The notes beneath the pieces are model-generated. The model saw nothing but the letters and a program-made list of their open reading frames with translations, did not search any database and had not been told where the DNA came from. The translations under genes were made by a program, and so were the position numbers. A stretch of DNA of 46,979 bases from Actinomycetes bacterium (lineage in GTDB: Bacteria > Actinomycetota > Acidimicrobiia > Acidimicrobiales > Ilumatobacteraceae): positions 1 through 46,979 of the forward strand of contig JAIXWJ010000036.1 in assembly GCA_027491335.1 (NCBI GenBank), given 5' to 3'. Positions 25,372 through 32,628 of this stretch are shown in pieces. Positions within the stretch are counted from its first letter, which is position 1; each line of letters opens with the position of its first letter.

Positions 25372-26244
25372 TCAGCCGACGTACACACCGAGGCCGAACA
25401 CGAGCACCCACGCCACGCCCATGCCCTGCAACATGCGGTCCGCGGCGAACACGTCCTCGGGTGCCGCACCTTGCCCCTGTTCCAGCACGAGCAGATAGCG
25501 AAGGAGTGCTCCCAACATCGGGATGATCGACAGTTCGTAGAAGGGCCACGTGGAGCCGGAGATTTCCTTGGTGGCGAAGGCCCACGTGCAATAGGCCACC
25601 AAGGTCGCGGCCAGACTCACTGACAGCACGATGCGCAGGAACCCCAGGCTGTATTCGGTGAGAGCCACTCGCGTGACGCCCACCGTGTCGCCCGCGTCTC
25701 TCAGTTCGGCGTATCTCTTTCCGGTGACGATGAACAACGCCCCGAAACTGGCGCACAACAAGAACCACGTGCTCATCTCCACACCGGAAGCCTCCGCACC
25801 GGCGATGGCGCGAATGACGAACCCGGCGGCCACCGCCATCAAATCGAGCACCGCCTCGTGTTTCAAGCGCGCCGAGTACGACACGGTGAGCACCACGTAG
25901 ATGACGACCGCCACCCCACTGCGCCAATCGGGAACGAAGGCGAGCGCAATACCACCGAGAAGGAGGATCGTTCCGACGATCCGTGCCGAAATGATCGACA
26001 CCGCACCCGACGCCACCGGACGGAGCCGCTTTCGCGGGTGCGCACGGTCGGCCTCGACGTCGAGAATGTCGTTCCAGTAGTAGGTGCCACTGGCCGCCAT
26101 GCAGAGGGCCACGAACACGACCAACGTTTGCCACAACGCGGACCACTCGTTGAGAACTCCCGCGGCTCCGGGGGCCGCGAACACCAGGACGTTCTTGGCC
26201 CACTGTTTGGGTCGAGCCTCGCGAAGATGGGCTCCGACGCTCAT
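25372..26244 (-). CDS. ubiA: Decaprenyl-phosphate phosphoribosyltransferase (UbiA family)
   Basis: A 290-residue membrane enzyme. It would move 5-phosphoribose from PRPP to decaprenyl phosphate, the first committed step to lipid-linked arabinose. The UbiA Asp-rich motif is 'YYWNDILDVEADRAHPRKR' (N58-D59-D62-D66), the second motif is 'YSARLKHEAVLDL', and 'RPKQWAKN' near the N-terminus is typical of the bacterial DPPR synthase branch, not of quinone prenyltransferases. About nine membrane segments follow. Its ATG overlaps the stop of the HAD gene (ATGA), and dprE1 and dprE2 follow after about 70 bases. The neighbours make the assignment firm. Confidence 0.9.
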   Translation of the reverse strand: MSVGAHLREARPKQWAKNVLVFAAPGAAGVLNEWSALWQTLVVFVALCMAASGTYYWNDILDVEADRAHPRKRLRPVASGAVSIISARIVGTILLLGGIALAFVPDWRSGVAVVIYVVLTVSYSARLKHEAVLDLMAVAAGFVIRAIAGAEASGVEMSTWFLLCASFGALFIVTGKRYAELRDAGDTVGVTRVALTEYSLGFLRIVLSVSLAATLVAYCTWAFATKEISGSTWPFYELSIIPMLGALLRYLLVLEQGQGAAPEDVFAADRMLQGMGVAWVLVFGLGVYVG

Positions 26245-26906
26245 GCCGCGATCGGCTCCGGAGTGATGGGCTCGCGCCCCACGCGCACCGGCACGTTCGC
26301 CATCGCCAGCATCTGATCGTCTCCGGCCGAGTCCCCGTAGGCGAAGACACGGGCCCCCAGCAAGCCCCGCGAGGCCATCCAGTCGCGCAATCTGCGTTCC
26401 TTTTCGACCCCTCGACAGTTGCGCCCCCGCAACCGTCCGGTGCACGAGCCGCCGGAACCAACCTCGATTTCGGTGGCGAGCACGTCGTCGCAGCCGAGCA
26501 GTCGGGCCAGATGATCCAGGTACTCCCGATACGACGCCGAAACCAGCACCACCCGGTGCCCTTGCTCGCGGTGCCAACGGAGGCGCTGAACCGTGTCCGA
26601 ACGAAGCCACGCCGGAAACACCCGTTCGGCGAATCGCTCGGCCGATGTCTGCACGTTCGACAACGGACGTCCCGCCATCGCCGCGGCCGTCACCAGATTC
26701 TTCACCTCGTCGCGATCACGACGCAGGATGGCAACCGACAAAGGAATCGCTCGCCGCGTCAATCCGAGGTACCAACGCCAACCGGCCAACTCGCGCAAGA
26801 ACGGCACCACGCAGTCACGTTGGGTGAGCGTGCAATCCACGTCGAAAGCGGCCACGGTGGGCTCATCGCCTCGCGGAGCGCCGTGAGTCGTCGTCGGCGC
26901 TTCCAT
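26241..26906 (-). CDS. HAD-IB family phosphatase, candidate DPPR 5-phosphatase
   Basis: A 221-residue haloacid-dehalogenase-type phosphatase. It has nucleophile motif 'FDVDCTLT' (Asp22, Asp24; Cys where Gly is usual), motif II 'VVLVSASYREY', a Lys in 'VEKERRLRDW' and acidic motif 'YGDSAGDDQML'. These are complete, so activity is likely. A helical cap insert follows motif I, as in SerB-like HAD-IB enzymes. Its stop overlaps the ATG of ubiA. From that coupling I infer that it removes the 5-phosphate from decaprenyl-phosphoryl-5-phosphoribose, a step assigned in mycobacteria to a PAP2-type protein. A general sugar or lipid phosphatase is the alternative. Confidence 0.85.
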   Translation of the reverse strand: MEAPTTTHGAPRGDEPTVAAFDVDCTLTQRDCVVPFLRELAGWRWYLGLTRRAIPLSVAILRRDRDEVKNLVTAAAMAGRPLSNVQTSAERFAERVFPAWLRSDTVQRLRWHREQGHRVVLVSASYREYLDHLARLLGCDDVLATEIEVGSGGSCTGRLRGRNCRGVEKERRLRDWMASRGLLGARVFAYGDSAGDDQMLAMANVPVRVGREPITPEPIAA

Positions 26907-26916
26907 CGCCCACAGT

Positions 26917-28203
26917 TTACCGATGGGCGCCCTCCAGAAGGGCTCTTCGCACGGACCACCATTCGGGCCAACTCTTGCCCACGACGCTCGGATCGTCCAC
27001 CGAGATACCCGGAACGATCAGGGCGAGCAGGGACCACGCCATGGCCAATCGATGATCGTCGTGCACGAGTAGTCGCGTTCCGTGGTAACTCGACGGAGAC
27101 GTCGGCTCGATGCGCAGTCCGTCGTCCTCCTCGACCGCGGTGCAGCCGATCGCCGACAGACCACGCACCAAGTCCCCGATGCGATCGCTCTCCTTGCGCC
27201 GAATGAAGCCCACGCCGGTGATGCGGGTCGTCGAGGACGCGAACGCGGCCACCGCCGCCACCGTGGGCACCAGATCGGAGATGTCCGACATGTCGATGTC
27301 GACTCCGCGCAACGACCCGGTTCCGGTCACCGTGGTCGAGTCGGCCGTTCGTTCCACGCGACAACCCATGGCTTGCATCACGTCGGCGAATCGCGCGTCC
27401 CCCTGCAACGCTCCCTCACCCAATCCGTCCACGCGCACCGATCCACCCGTGATGGCCGCGGCCGCCAACGGATACGAAGCGGACGACGCGTCGGCTTCGA
27501 TCACGTAGTCGCACCCGACGTACGACGACGGCTCGACGCCGATCCCCCGCTCCGCGACGGTGATTCCGGAAGCGCCGAACGACGACATCACCGACGCCGT
27601 GATGGCGACGTACGGTCGCGAGACGAGCGGCGTGGTGAGATCCATGCGCAAGCCGTTGGGCAACATCGGACCGATCATCATCAGCGCCGAGACGAACTGG
27701 CTCGACACATCCCCGCGCATCTCGATGCGCCCACCGGACAACGCTCCTCGCGACACCGTGACCGGAAGACACCCGCCGGTGGACGCCACCTCGGCACCGA
27801 GACGTCGCAGAGCGTCGTGCAGCTCCGCCATCGGACGACGGCGCAGGGCCTCTCCTCCGTCGACGGTGGTGGGTTCCACGCCCAGAGCCGCCACTGCGGT
27901 CATGAATCGCGACGTGGTTCCGGCCAAACGAGCATCGAGGACGACCCCACCGCGCACGGATCCGTCATGTCCTCGCACCCGAGCGACTCCGTCGTTCACG
28001 TCGACGACGACGCCCAAGGATCGCATGCAGTCGAGCATGGCCGCGGTGTCGTCACCGGGTGCGAGGTTCGACAGGTTCGTCGTCCCCCGCGCCAACGAGG
28101 CGCACACCAAGGCTCGATTCGCGATGCTCTTCGAACCCGGCACCGCCACGTCGGCCACGATCGGGCCGGCCGCGATGGGCATCGACGCGGACGGTTCGAC
28201 CAT
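26917..28203 (-). CDS. aroA: 3-phosphoshikimate 1-carboxyvinyltransferase (EPSP synthase)
   Basis: A 428-residue enzyme of the shikimate pathway, joining shikimate-3-phosphate and phosphoenolpyruvate. Visible motifs are 'PGSKSIANRAL' (about 23-33), 'ARLAGTTSRFM' (the PEP-site loop with Gly-Thr and Arg), 'GDVSSQFVSALMM', 'IRRKESDR' and 'DDHRLAMAW'. The PEP loop ends in RFM, not RPL as in E. coli; this form is common in Actinobacteria and is not odd here. The ATG at 28203 overlaps the tyrA stop by one base, and the HAD gene follows after ten bases. Confidence 0.95.
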   Translation of the reverse strand: MVEPSASMPIAAGPIVADVAVPGSKSIANRALVCASLARGTTNLSNLAPGDDTAAMLDCMRSLGVVVDVNDGVARVRGHDGSVRGGVVLDARLAGTTSRFMTAVAALGVEPTTVDGGEALRRRPMAELHDALRRLGAEVASTGGCLPVTVSRGALSGGRIEMRGDVSSQFVSALMMIGPMLPNGLRMDLTTPLVSRPYVAITASVMSSFGASGITVAERGIGVEPSSYVGCDYVIEADASSASYPLAAAAITGGSVRVDGLGEGALQGDARFADVMQAMGCRVERTADSTTVTGTGSLRGVDIDMSDISDLVPTVAAVAAFASSTTRITGVGFIRRKESDRIGDLVRGLSAIGCTAVEEDDGLRIEPTSPSSYHGTRLLVHDDHRLAMAWSLLALIVPGISVDDPSVVGKSWPEWWSVRRALLEGAHR

Positions 28204-29282
28204 CAGTTCAACCGTTGAATGGCCGGCCGGAATCCGCGTGCCAACAGACCACCGCGGAACACCTCGGCGTTCGACGCGTCGACCAGAACCACGGCCACAC
28301 CGCGATCGCCCTCGGCGGAGTGCACCACCTCGAAGTTGGCGATGTTGACTCCGATCTCGGCGGCCAACGTGAACACCTCGGCGGCCGCTCCGGGACGATC
28401 GGGAATGGGAATGCGCACTTCGGCGAGTTCCGACGGCATCTTGATTCGACCGGGAAGGTTGGATCGCGCCTCACGGGCCATCGACAACCGTGCCAACAGC
28501 TGATCGCGATCACCGTCGGCCACGATCGAACGCATCGATGACAGGCCATCGATGAGGGTCGTCAGCGTGGCCACGATGGCCTCGCGATTCTCCGCGCAGA
28601 TGTCGAGCCAGATCGCCGGATGGCCCGAGGCGATGCGGGTCATGTCGCGGAATCCACCGGCGGCCAGACGCAACAGGGCCGCGTGCTCGGTGGCACGCGA
28701 ACTCGCCACCCCCATCAAGGTCGCGGCGGTGAGATGCGGAACGTGACTGACCACCGCCACCAGTTCGTCGTGACGCTCCGGCGCCAAACCAACCACCTCG
28801 GCACCGAGATCACCGACGATTCCGGCCACGGTGGCGAAGGCGTCGTCGGACGTCTCCGCCGTCGGCGTCAGCACCCACACCGCACCGGTGAACAGATCCG
28901 GATCGGCGCCGTCCAGACCCTCCAGTTCGCTACCCGCCATCGGATGCCCGCCGATGAAGCGCGCATCCCGAATCGCGTCGCACACCGCCGACTTCACGCT
29001 GCCCACGTCGGTGACGAAACCTTTCGTCTGGCTCAACGCGCGACGCACTTGTTCACCCACGGCCATCACGGGCACCGCCACGAAGGTGACCTCGGCATCG
29101 GGGTCCAGACCGGGGTGCGCCACGATTCCGCGAGACACCGCCTCGGCCACGCGCTTGGAGTCGGCGTCGTCCCCGCTGACGATCCAACCCCGGTCGCGCA
29201 ACGCGACGCAGATGGACCCACCGATGAGACCGAGTCCGAGCACGTTGGCTCGTCGGGGAACGACCTGCGAACTCTGACTCAT
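28203..29282 (-). CDS. tyrA: Prephenate dehydrogenase with C-terminal ACT domain
   Basis: A 359-residue enzyme oxidising prephenate to 4-hydroxyphenylpyruvate in tyrosine synthesis. The Rossmann motif is 'VLGLGLIGGSICVAL' (about 13-27). 'VTDVGSVKSAV', 'FIGGHPMAGSE' and 'SHVPHLTAATLM' are prephenate dehydrogenase blocks, and the His of 'GGHPMAG' lies at the active site. The last about 75 residues ('VRIPIPDRPGAAAEVF...') form an ACT domain for amino-acid feedback. The start is ATG 29282, overlapping the rluB stop (ATGA). The next gene, aroA, belongs to the same pathway. Confidence 0.94.
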   Translation of the reverse strand: MSQSSQVVPRRANVLGLGLIGGSICVALRDRGWIVSGDDADSKRVAEAVSRGIVAHPGLDPDAEVTFVAVPVMAVGEQVRRALSQTKGFVTDVGSVKSAVCDAIRDARFIGGHPMAGSELEGLDGADPDLFTGAVWVLTPTAETSDDAFATVAGIVGDLGAEVVGLAPERHDELVAVVSHVPHLTAATLMGVASSRATEHAALLRLAAGGFRDMTRIASGHPAIWLDICAENREAIVATLTTLIDGLSSMRSIVADGDRDQLLARLSMAREARSNLPGRIKMPSELAEVRIPIPDRPGAAAEVFTLAAEIGVNIANFEVVHSAEGDRGVAVVLVDASNAEVFRGGLLARGFRPAIQRLN

Positions 29283-30079
29283 CGCTTCCGATCGTACTTC
29301 CGGGCCCGCGGGGCGACCGCTTCGGTTAGCGCCCGCAGTTCCTCCAAGGTGAGCTCTCGCCACTGCCCGGGACGCAAGGTGCGATCGCTGATGGGGCCGA
29401 TACGCACGCGCACGAGACGACGAACCGGATGGCCGATCGCATCGCACATTCGTCGCACCTGTCGGTTGCGGCCCTCGTGAATGGTGATGCGCAACACACC
29501 GGGTTCCGGTTGGGACACCTTGGCCGGAGCGGTGATTCCGTCCTCGAGTTCCACACCGTCGCGCAACCGAGCCAATCGGTTGCCGGCCACCTCACCACCG
29601 TCGACCTCGACGAGATACTCCTTCTCCACGCCATGACTGGGGTGCGCCACGAGATTGGCCAGATCACCATCGTTGGTGAGCAGGATGAGACCCTCGGTTT
29701 CCACGTCGAGTCGCCCCACGGCGAACACGCGAGGTTCGGCGGGCACCAGATCGACGATGATCGGCCGCCCGTGCGTGTCGCTCGACGTCGTCACCACACC
29801 CGTGGGCTTGTTGACCAGATAGTGAACGAGCCCGGGACGAACTCCCACCGGCGCACCATCGACCGCGATGCGATCGGTCTCGACGTCGACGCGACGTCCC
29901 AACTCGGCCACGACATCGTTCACCGTCACGCGACCTTCGGCGATCATCTCCTCGCACACGCGCCGCGACCCGAAACCGTGTCGCGCCAGAACCTTCTGCA
30001 ACCGATCACCCTGAGGCAACAATTTCGATTTGGCCGCCAACTGTTCCCACAACGGGGGTTCGGGGCGACGCTCGGTCAT
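29279..30079 (-). CDS. rluB: 23S rRNA pseudouridine synthase, RsuA/RluB family
   Basis: A 266-residue pseudouridine synthase. The N-terminal S4 RNA-binding domain covers about residues 25-85 ('DRLQKVLARHGFGSRRVCEE'), followed by the catalytic domain with 'AVGRLDVETEGLILLTNDG', where the Asp after Leu is the nucleophile. 'HEGRNRQVRRM' is the family's C-terminal motif. In Actinobacteria the gene commonly follows scpB, as here. The ATG at 30079 overlaps the scpB stop as ATGA. RluB is the likelier member, because of this gene order, but RsuA-type 16S specificity cannot be excluded by sequence alone. Confidence 0.92.
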   Translation of the reverse strand: MTERRPEPPLWEQLAAKSKLLPQGDRLQKVLARHGFGSRRVCEEMIAEGRVTVNDVVAELGRRVDVETDRIAVDGAPVGVRPGLVHYLVNKPTGVVTTSSDTHGRPIIVDLVPAEPRVFAVGRLDVETEGLILLTNDGDLANLVAHPSHGVEKEYLVEVDGGEVAGNRLARLRDGVELEDGITAPAKVSQPEPGVLRITIHEGRNRQVRRMCDAIGHPVRRLVRVRIGPISDRTLRPGQWRELTLEELRALTEAVAPRARKYDRKR

Positions 30080-30711
30080 GAGTCGGGTGTCGGCTCGGCG
30101 CTCGGAACGTCGGCCACCTGAGGAATGCGCAGCCCCTCCTCCAGTGCCTCGACCACGTCGGCGCCGGGCACGAACTCGGCGATCGCGGGAAGATCGGCGA
30201 TGGAGTTGATTCCCAACTTTTCGAGGAACGCCGGCGTCGTGCCCCACATCACGGCTTGACCCGGACCCGGATCGCGACCGATCTGGTCGATGTAGCCGCG
30301 ACCCTGCAACGTGCGCATCACGCCGTCGGGATCGACACCACGAATGGCGGCCACTTGGGCCCGCGAGATGGGTTGCTTGTAGGCGATGATCGCCAAGGTC
30401 TCCAGCGCCGCACCCGACAAGCGCGCGCGTTGGCCGTCGAGGATGTACCGCTCCACGTAGGCGGCGACGTCGGGATGGCTTTGATACCGGTAGCCACCGG
30501 CCACCTGCACCAATTGGAATCCGTGTCCGGCATCGTCGTACGCCGCGGCCAACGAGTCGCACAACGAGGCGATCACCTCCACCGGGTGGCCGAGGATCTG
30601 CGCGAGCAACTCGGCCGGCACCGGCTCGGACGCCACGAGGATGATGGCCTCGAGCGCTCGCACCAATTCGCCGTCGATGGGCCCGCCCTGTGACTGTTCA
30701 ATTTCGGACAT
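30076..30711 (-). CDS. scpB: Segregation and condensation protein B
   Basis: A 211-residue subunit of the SMC-ScpAB condensin. Two winged-helix units are visible. The second has 'LSGAALETLAIIAYKQPISRAQVAAIRGVDPDGV' in segments typical of the family ('ETLAIIAYKQPI', 'RGYIDQIGR'). The C-terminal tail is acidic. ScpB dimers bind ScpA and regulate SMC closure on DNA. It follows scpA by eight bases and overlaps rluB. Confidence 0.94.
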   Translation of the reverse strand: MSEIEQSQGGPIDGELVRALEAIILVASEPVPAELLAQILGHPVEVIASLCDSLAAAYDDAGHGFQLVQVAGGYRYQSHPDVAAYVERYILDGQRARLSGAALETLAIIAYKQPISRAQVAAIRGVDPDGVMRTLQGRGYIDQIGRDPGPGQAVMWGTTPAFLEKLGINSIADLPAIAEFVPGADVVEALEEGLRIPQVADVPSAEPTPDS

Positions 30712-30719
30712 GTTCTTTC

Positions 30720-31499
30720 TCAGCCTTCGTAATCGTCGATCGGGATGGATCCGACCGCCATCGATGAGTCGTCGCCGATCCACACGATGTCGATGTCCCC
30801 GAACCGCTCGCCTTGTTCCAGTTCCAGGTATCCCTGTTTGAAGAGCTCCAACAGGGCGAGGAAGCGCACGATGACCTCCATGCGTTCGGCGAGATCGGCG
30901 GTCAATCGTCGGAAGCTGATGCGCCGAATTCGTGGCAACTCGTCCACCAACTCCGCCAAGGCATCGCTCACCGACGCCTTGATCACCCCGACGTGGAACA
31001 GATCCACCTTGGGAACGACCTTGGGGGTGGTGGCGCGAACGAAGGCCGCGTGCACCTGCTTGGGCTTGACGCCCTCCAACAGGTCGGGCATCAATTCGGC
31101 GAAGCGTTCGTCGGGGCCGCACTTGCGGGCGTAGGTGCGATCGGCGGCGTCGGCCAGTTGACCGAAAACCTGTCCGACGTCCTTGAACGTCTTGCATTCG
31201 AGCAAACGCGACAACAGCAGGTCGCGTTCCTCCCACAAGGCCAGTTCCTCGTCGAGATCGACGTCTTCTCGCCCCGGCAACAGACGCCGTGCTTTCAGTT
31301 CCACCAGGGTGGCCGCGATCAGGAGGAACTCCGTGGCCACCTCCAGATCGAGGGACTGCATCGACGCCAGTTCGGCCAGATACGCGTCGACGATGACCGA
31401 CAGGCTGACTTCGTAGATGTCGACCTGTTCTTTCAGGATCAGGTGCAACAGCAGGTCGAACGGCCCCTCGAAGACCGGAGTGGAAACGTCGACTGCCAT
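30720..31499 (-). CDS. scpA: Segregation and condensation protein A
   Basis: A 259-residue kleisin. The N-terminal signature is 'FEGPFDLLLHLILKEQVDIYEV' in parts ('GPFDLLLHLI'), and the C-terminal winged helix ends with 'VIVRFLALLELFKQGYLELEQ' in the form 'FLALLELFKQG'. It bridges the SMC heads and binds ScpB. The ATG at 31499 has TAGCCT seven bases upstream and no Shine-Dalgarno sequence, so the message is likely leaderless. It heads a nine-gene run ending with dprE2, in which the remaining gaps are mostly under 12 bases, the longest being about 70 bases before dprE1. Confidence 0.94.
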   Translation of the reverse strand: MAVDVSTPVFEGPFDLLLHLILKEQVDIYEVSLSVIVDAYLAELASMQSLDLEVATEFLLIAATLVELKARRLLPGREDVDLDEELALWEERDLLLSRLLECKTFKDVGQVFGQLADAADRTYARKCGPDERFAELMPDLLEGVKPKQVHAAFVRATTPKVVPKVDLFHVGVIKASVSDALAELVDELPRIRRISFRRLTADLAERMEVIVRFLALLELFKQGYLELEQGERFGDIDIVWIGDDSSMAVGSIPIDDYEG

Positions 31500-31506
31500 G
31501 GTTGCG

Positions 31507-31512
31507 AGGCTA
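31507..31512 (-). promoter_or_regulatory. -10 element for leaderless scpA operon
   Basis: On the minus strand TAGCCT stands seven bases before the ATG at 31499. The same hexamer faces the other way for trpS in the same 92-base gap. Confidence 0.5.
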
Positions 31513-31579
31513 ATCGGCGGGGCCGGTTCGGGACCCCCTTCTCGACCGAATGCACCCTCGTCGGCGGCGTCGTCACCGT

Positions 31580-31585
31580 TAGCCT
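31580..31585 (+). promoter_or_regulatory. -10 element for leaderless trpS
   Basis: TAGCCT stands six bases before the GTG at 31592. No ribosome site is present. The gap is divergent, with the scpA promoter at its other end. Confidence 0.5.
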
Positions 31586-31591
31586 GAGCCC

Positions 31592-32581
31592 GTGACTCGC
31601 GTCCTGTCCTGCATCCAGCCCACCGGCGTCGTCCACCTCGGCAACTATCTCGGGGCGTTGCGGAACTGGGTCAGCGGACAGCACGAATGCGACGCTTTCC
31701 ACGGCATCGTGGATTTGCACGCCCTCACGGTCACCGATCGCCCCGGCGTCGTCGGGCCCAGCACCCTCGAGTTGGCCGCCACCTTGTTCGCCGTGGGTCT
31801 CGACCCCGAGGTGGCCACCGTCTTCGTGCAGAGCCACGTTCCCGAGCATTCCCAACTGGGCTGGGTGATGGAGTGCACGGTCTCCTACGGCGAACTGAGC
31901 CGCATGACCCAGTTCAAGGACAAAGCGGCCAAGCGCGAAGCGGACTTCGTCTCGGCCGGCCTGTTCACCTATCCCGCGCTCCAAGCCGCCGACATCCTCT
32001 TGTACGACGCGAACGAGGTTCCCGTCGGCGAGGACCAGCGCCAGCACGTCGAGATCACCCGCGACATCGCCATGCGCTTCAACTCCCGCTTCGGGGACAC
32101 CTTCGTGGTGCCCAAGGTGGTCACCCCCAAGGCCGGAGCCAAGGTGACCGACCTGCAGGAGCCCACCGCCAAGATGTCGAAGTCGTCCAGTTCGGAGGCC
32201 GGAATCGTGTACCTGCTCGACGAGCCCGCGGCCATCATGAAGAAGTTCAAGCGCGCCGTCACCGATTCCGACGGCGAGGTGCGCTTCGATCGCGCCCAGA
32301 AGCCCGGGGTCTCGAACCTGGTGGAGATCCTGGCCGCGTGCACCGGGAAGTCTCCGACCGACGTGGCCGCGAGCTACACGCAGTACGGACCCCTCAAGAA
32401 CGACGCCGGACAGGCGGTCATCGAATTGCTGACCCCGATCCAACATCGCTACCGGGAACTCATGGGAGATCGCGCCGAACTGTCGCGTCTGCTCCGCGTC
32501 GGCGCCGACAAAGCACGTGCCGTGGCTTCGCGCACCCTGCAGCGGACCTACGACAACATCGGACTACTTCCGCTCGATTGA
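31592..32581 (+). CDS. trpS: Tryptophan--tRNA ligase
   Basis: A 329-residue class I aminoacyl-tRNA synthetase that charges tRNA-Trp. The HIGH-like motif is in 'PTGVVHLGNYLGA' (10-22), where Val-His-Leu replaces the usual spacing, and the second signature is 'AKMSKSSSS' (about 192-200). 'PVGEDQRQHVEITRDIA' is the tryptophan-specific block. The length is typical. The start is GTG at 31592, apparently leaderless. It converges with the sortase gene over a 47-base gap containing a hairpin. Confidence 0.96.
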   Translation: MTRVLSCIQPTGVVHLGNYLGALRNWVSGQHECDAFHGIVDLHALTVTDRPGVVGPSTLELAATLFAVGLDPEVATVFVQSHVPEHSQLGWVMECTVSYGELSRMTQFKDKAAKREADFVSAGLFTYPALQAADILLYDANEVPVGEDQRQHVEITRDIAMRFNSRFGDTFVVPKVVTPKAGAKVTDLQEPTAKMSKSSSSEAGIVYLLDEPAAIMKKFKRAVTDSDGEVRFDRAQKPGVSNLVEILAACTGKSPTDVAASYTQYGPLKNDAGQAVIELLTPIQHRYRELMGDRAELSRLLRVGADKARAVASRTLQRTYDNIGLLPLD

Positions 32582-32583
32582 CC

Positions 32584-32605
32584 CTCACGCGAATCGACGC
32601 GTGGG
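32584..32605. terminator. Hairpin between convergent trpS and sortase genes
   Basis: Bases 32584-32591 pair with 32598-32605 (eight pairs, one G-T) around a six-base loop. It lies just after the trpS stop and before the sortase stop. There is no T-run, so its use as a bidirectional terminator is a guess. Confidence 0.35.
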
Positions 32606-32628
32606 CGACTCCCGGACATCTCCGCGAG

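Noticed and set aside
26917-28203. Glyphosate-tolerance-like PEP loop in EPSP synthase (RFM in place of RPL)
   Set aside because: The form AGT-x-x-RF is usual in actinobacterial AroA, so it is not a sign of special resistance.
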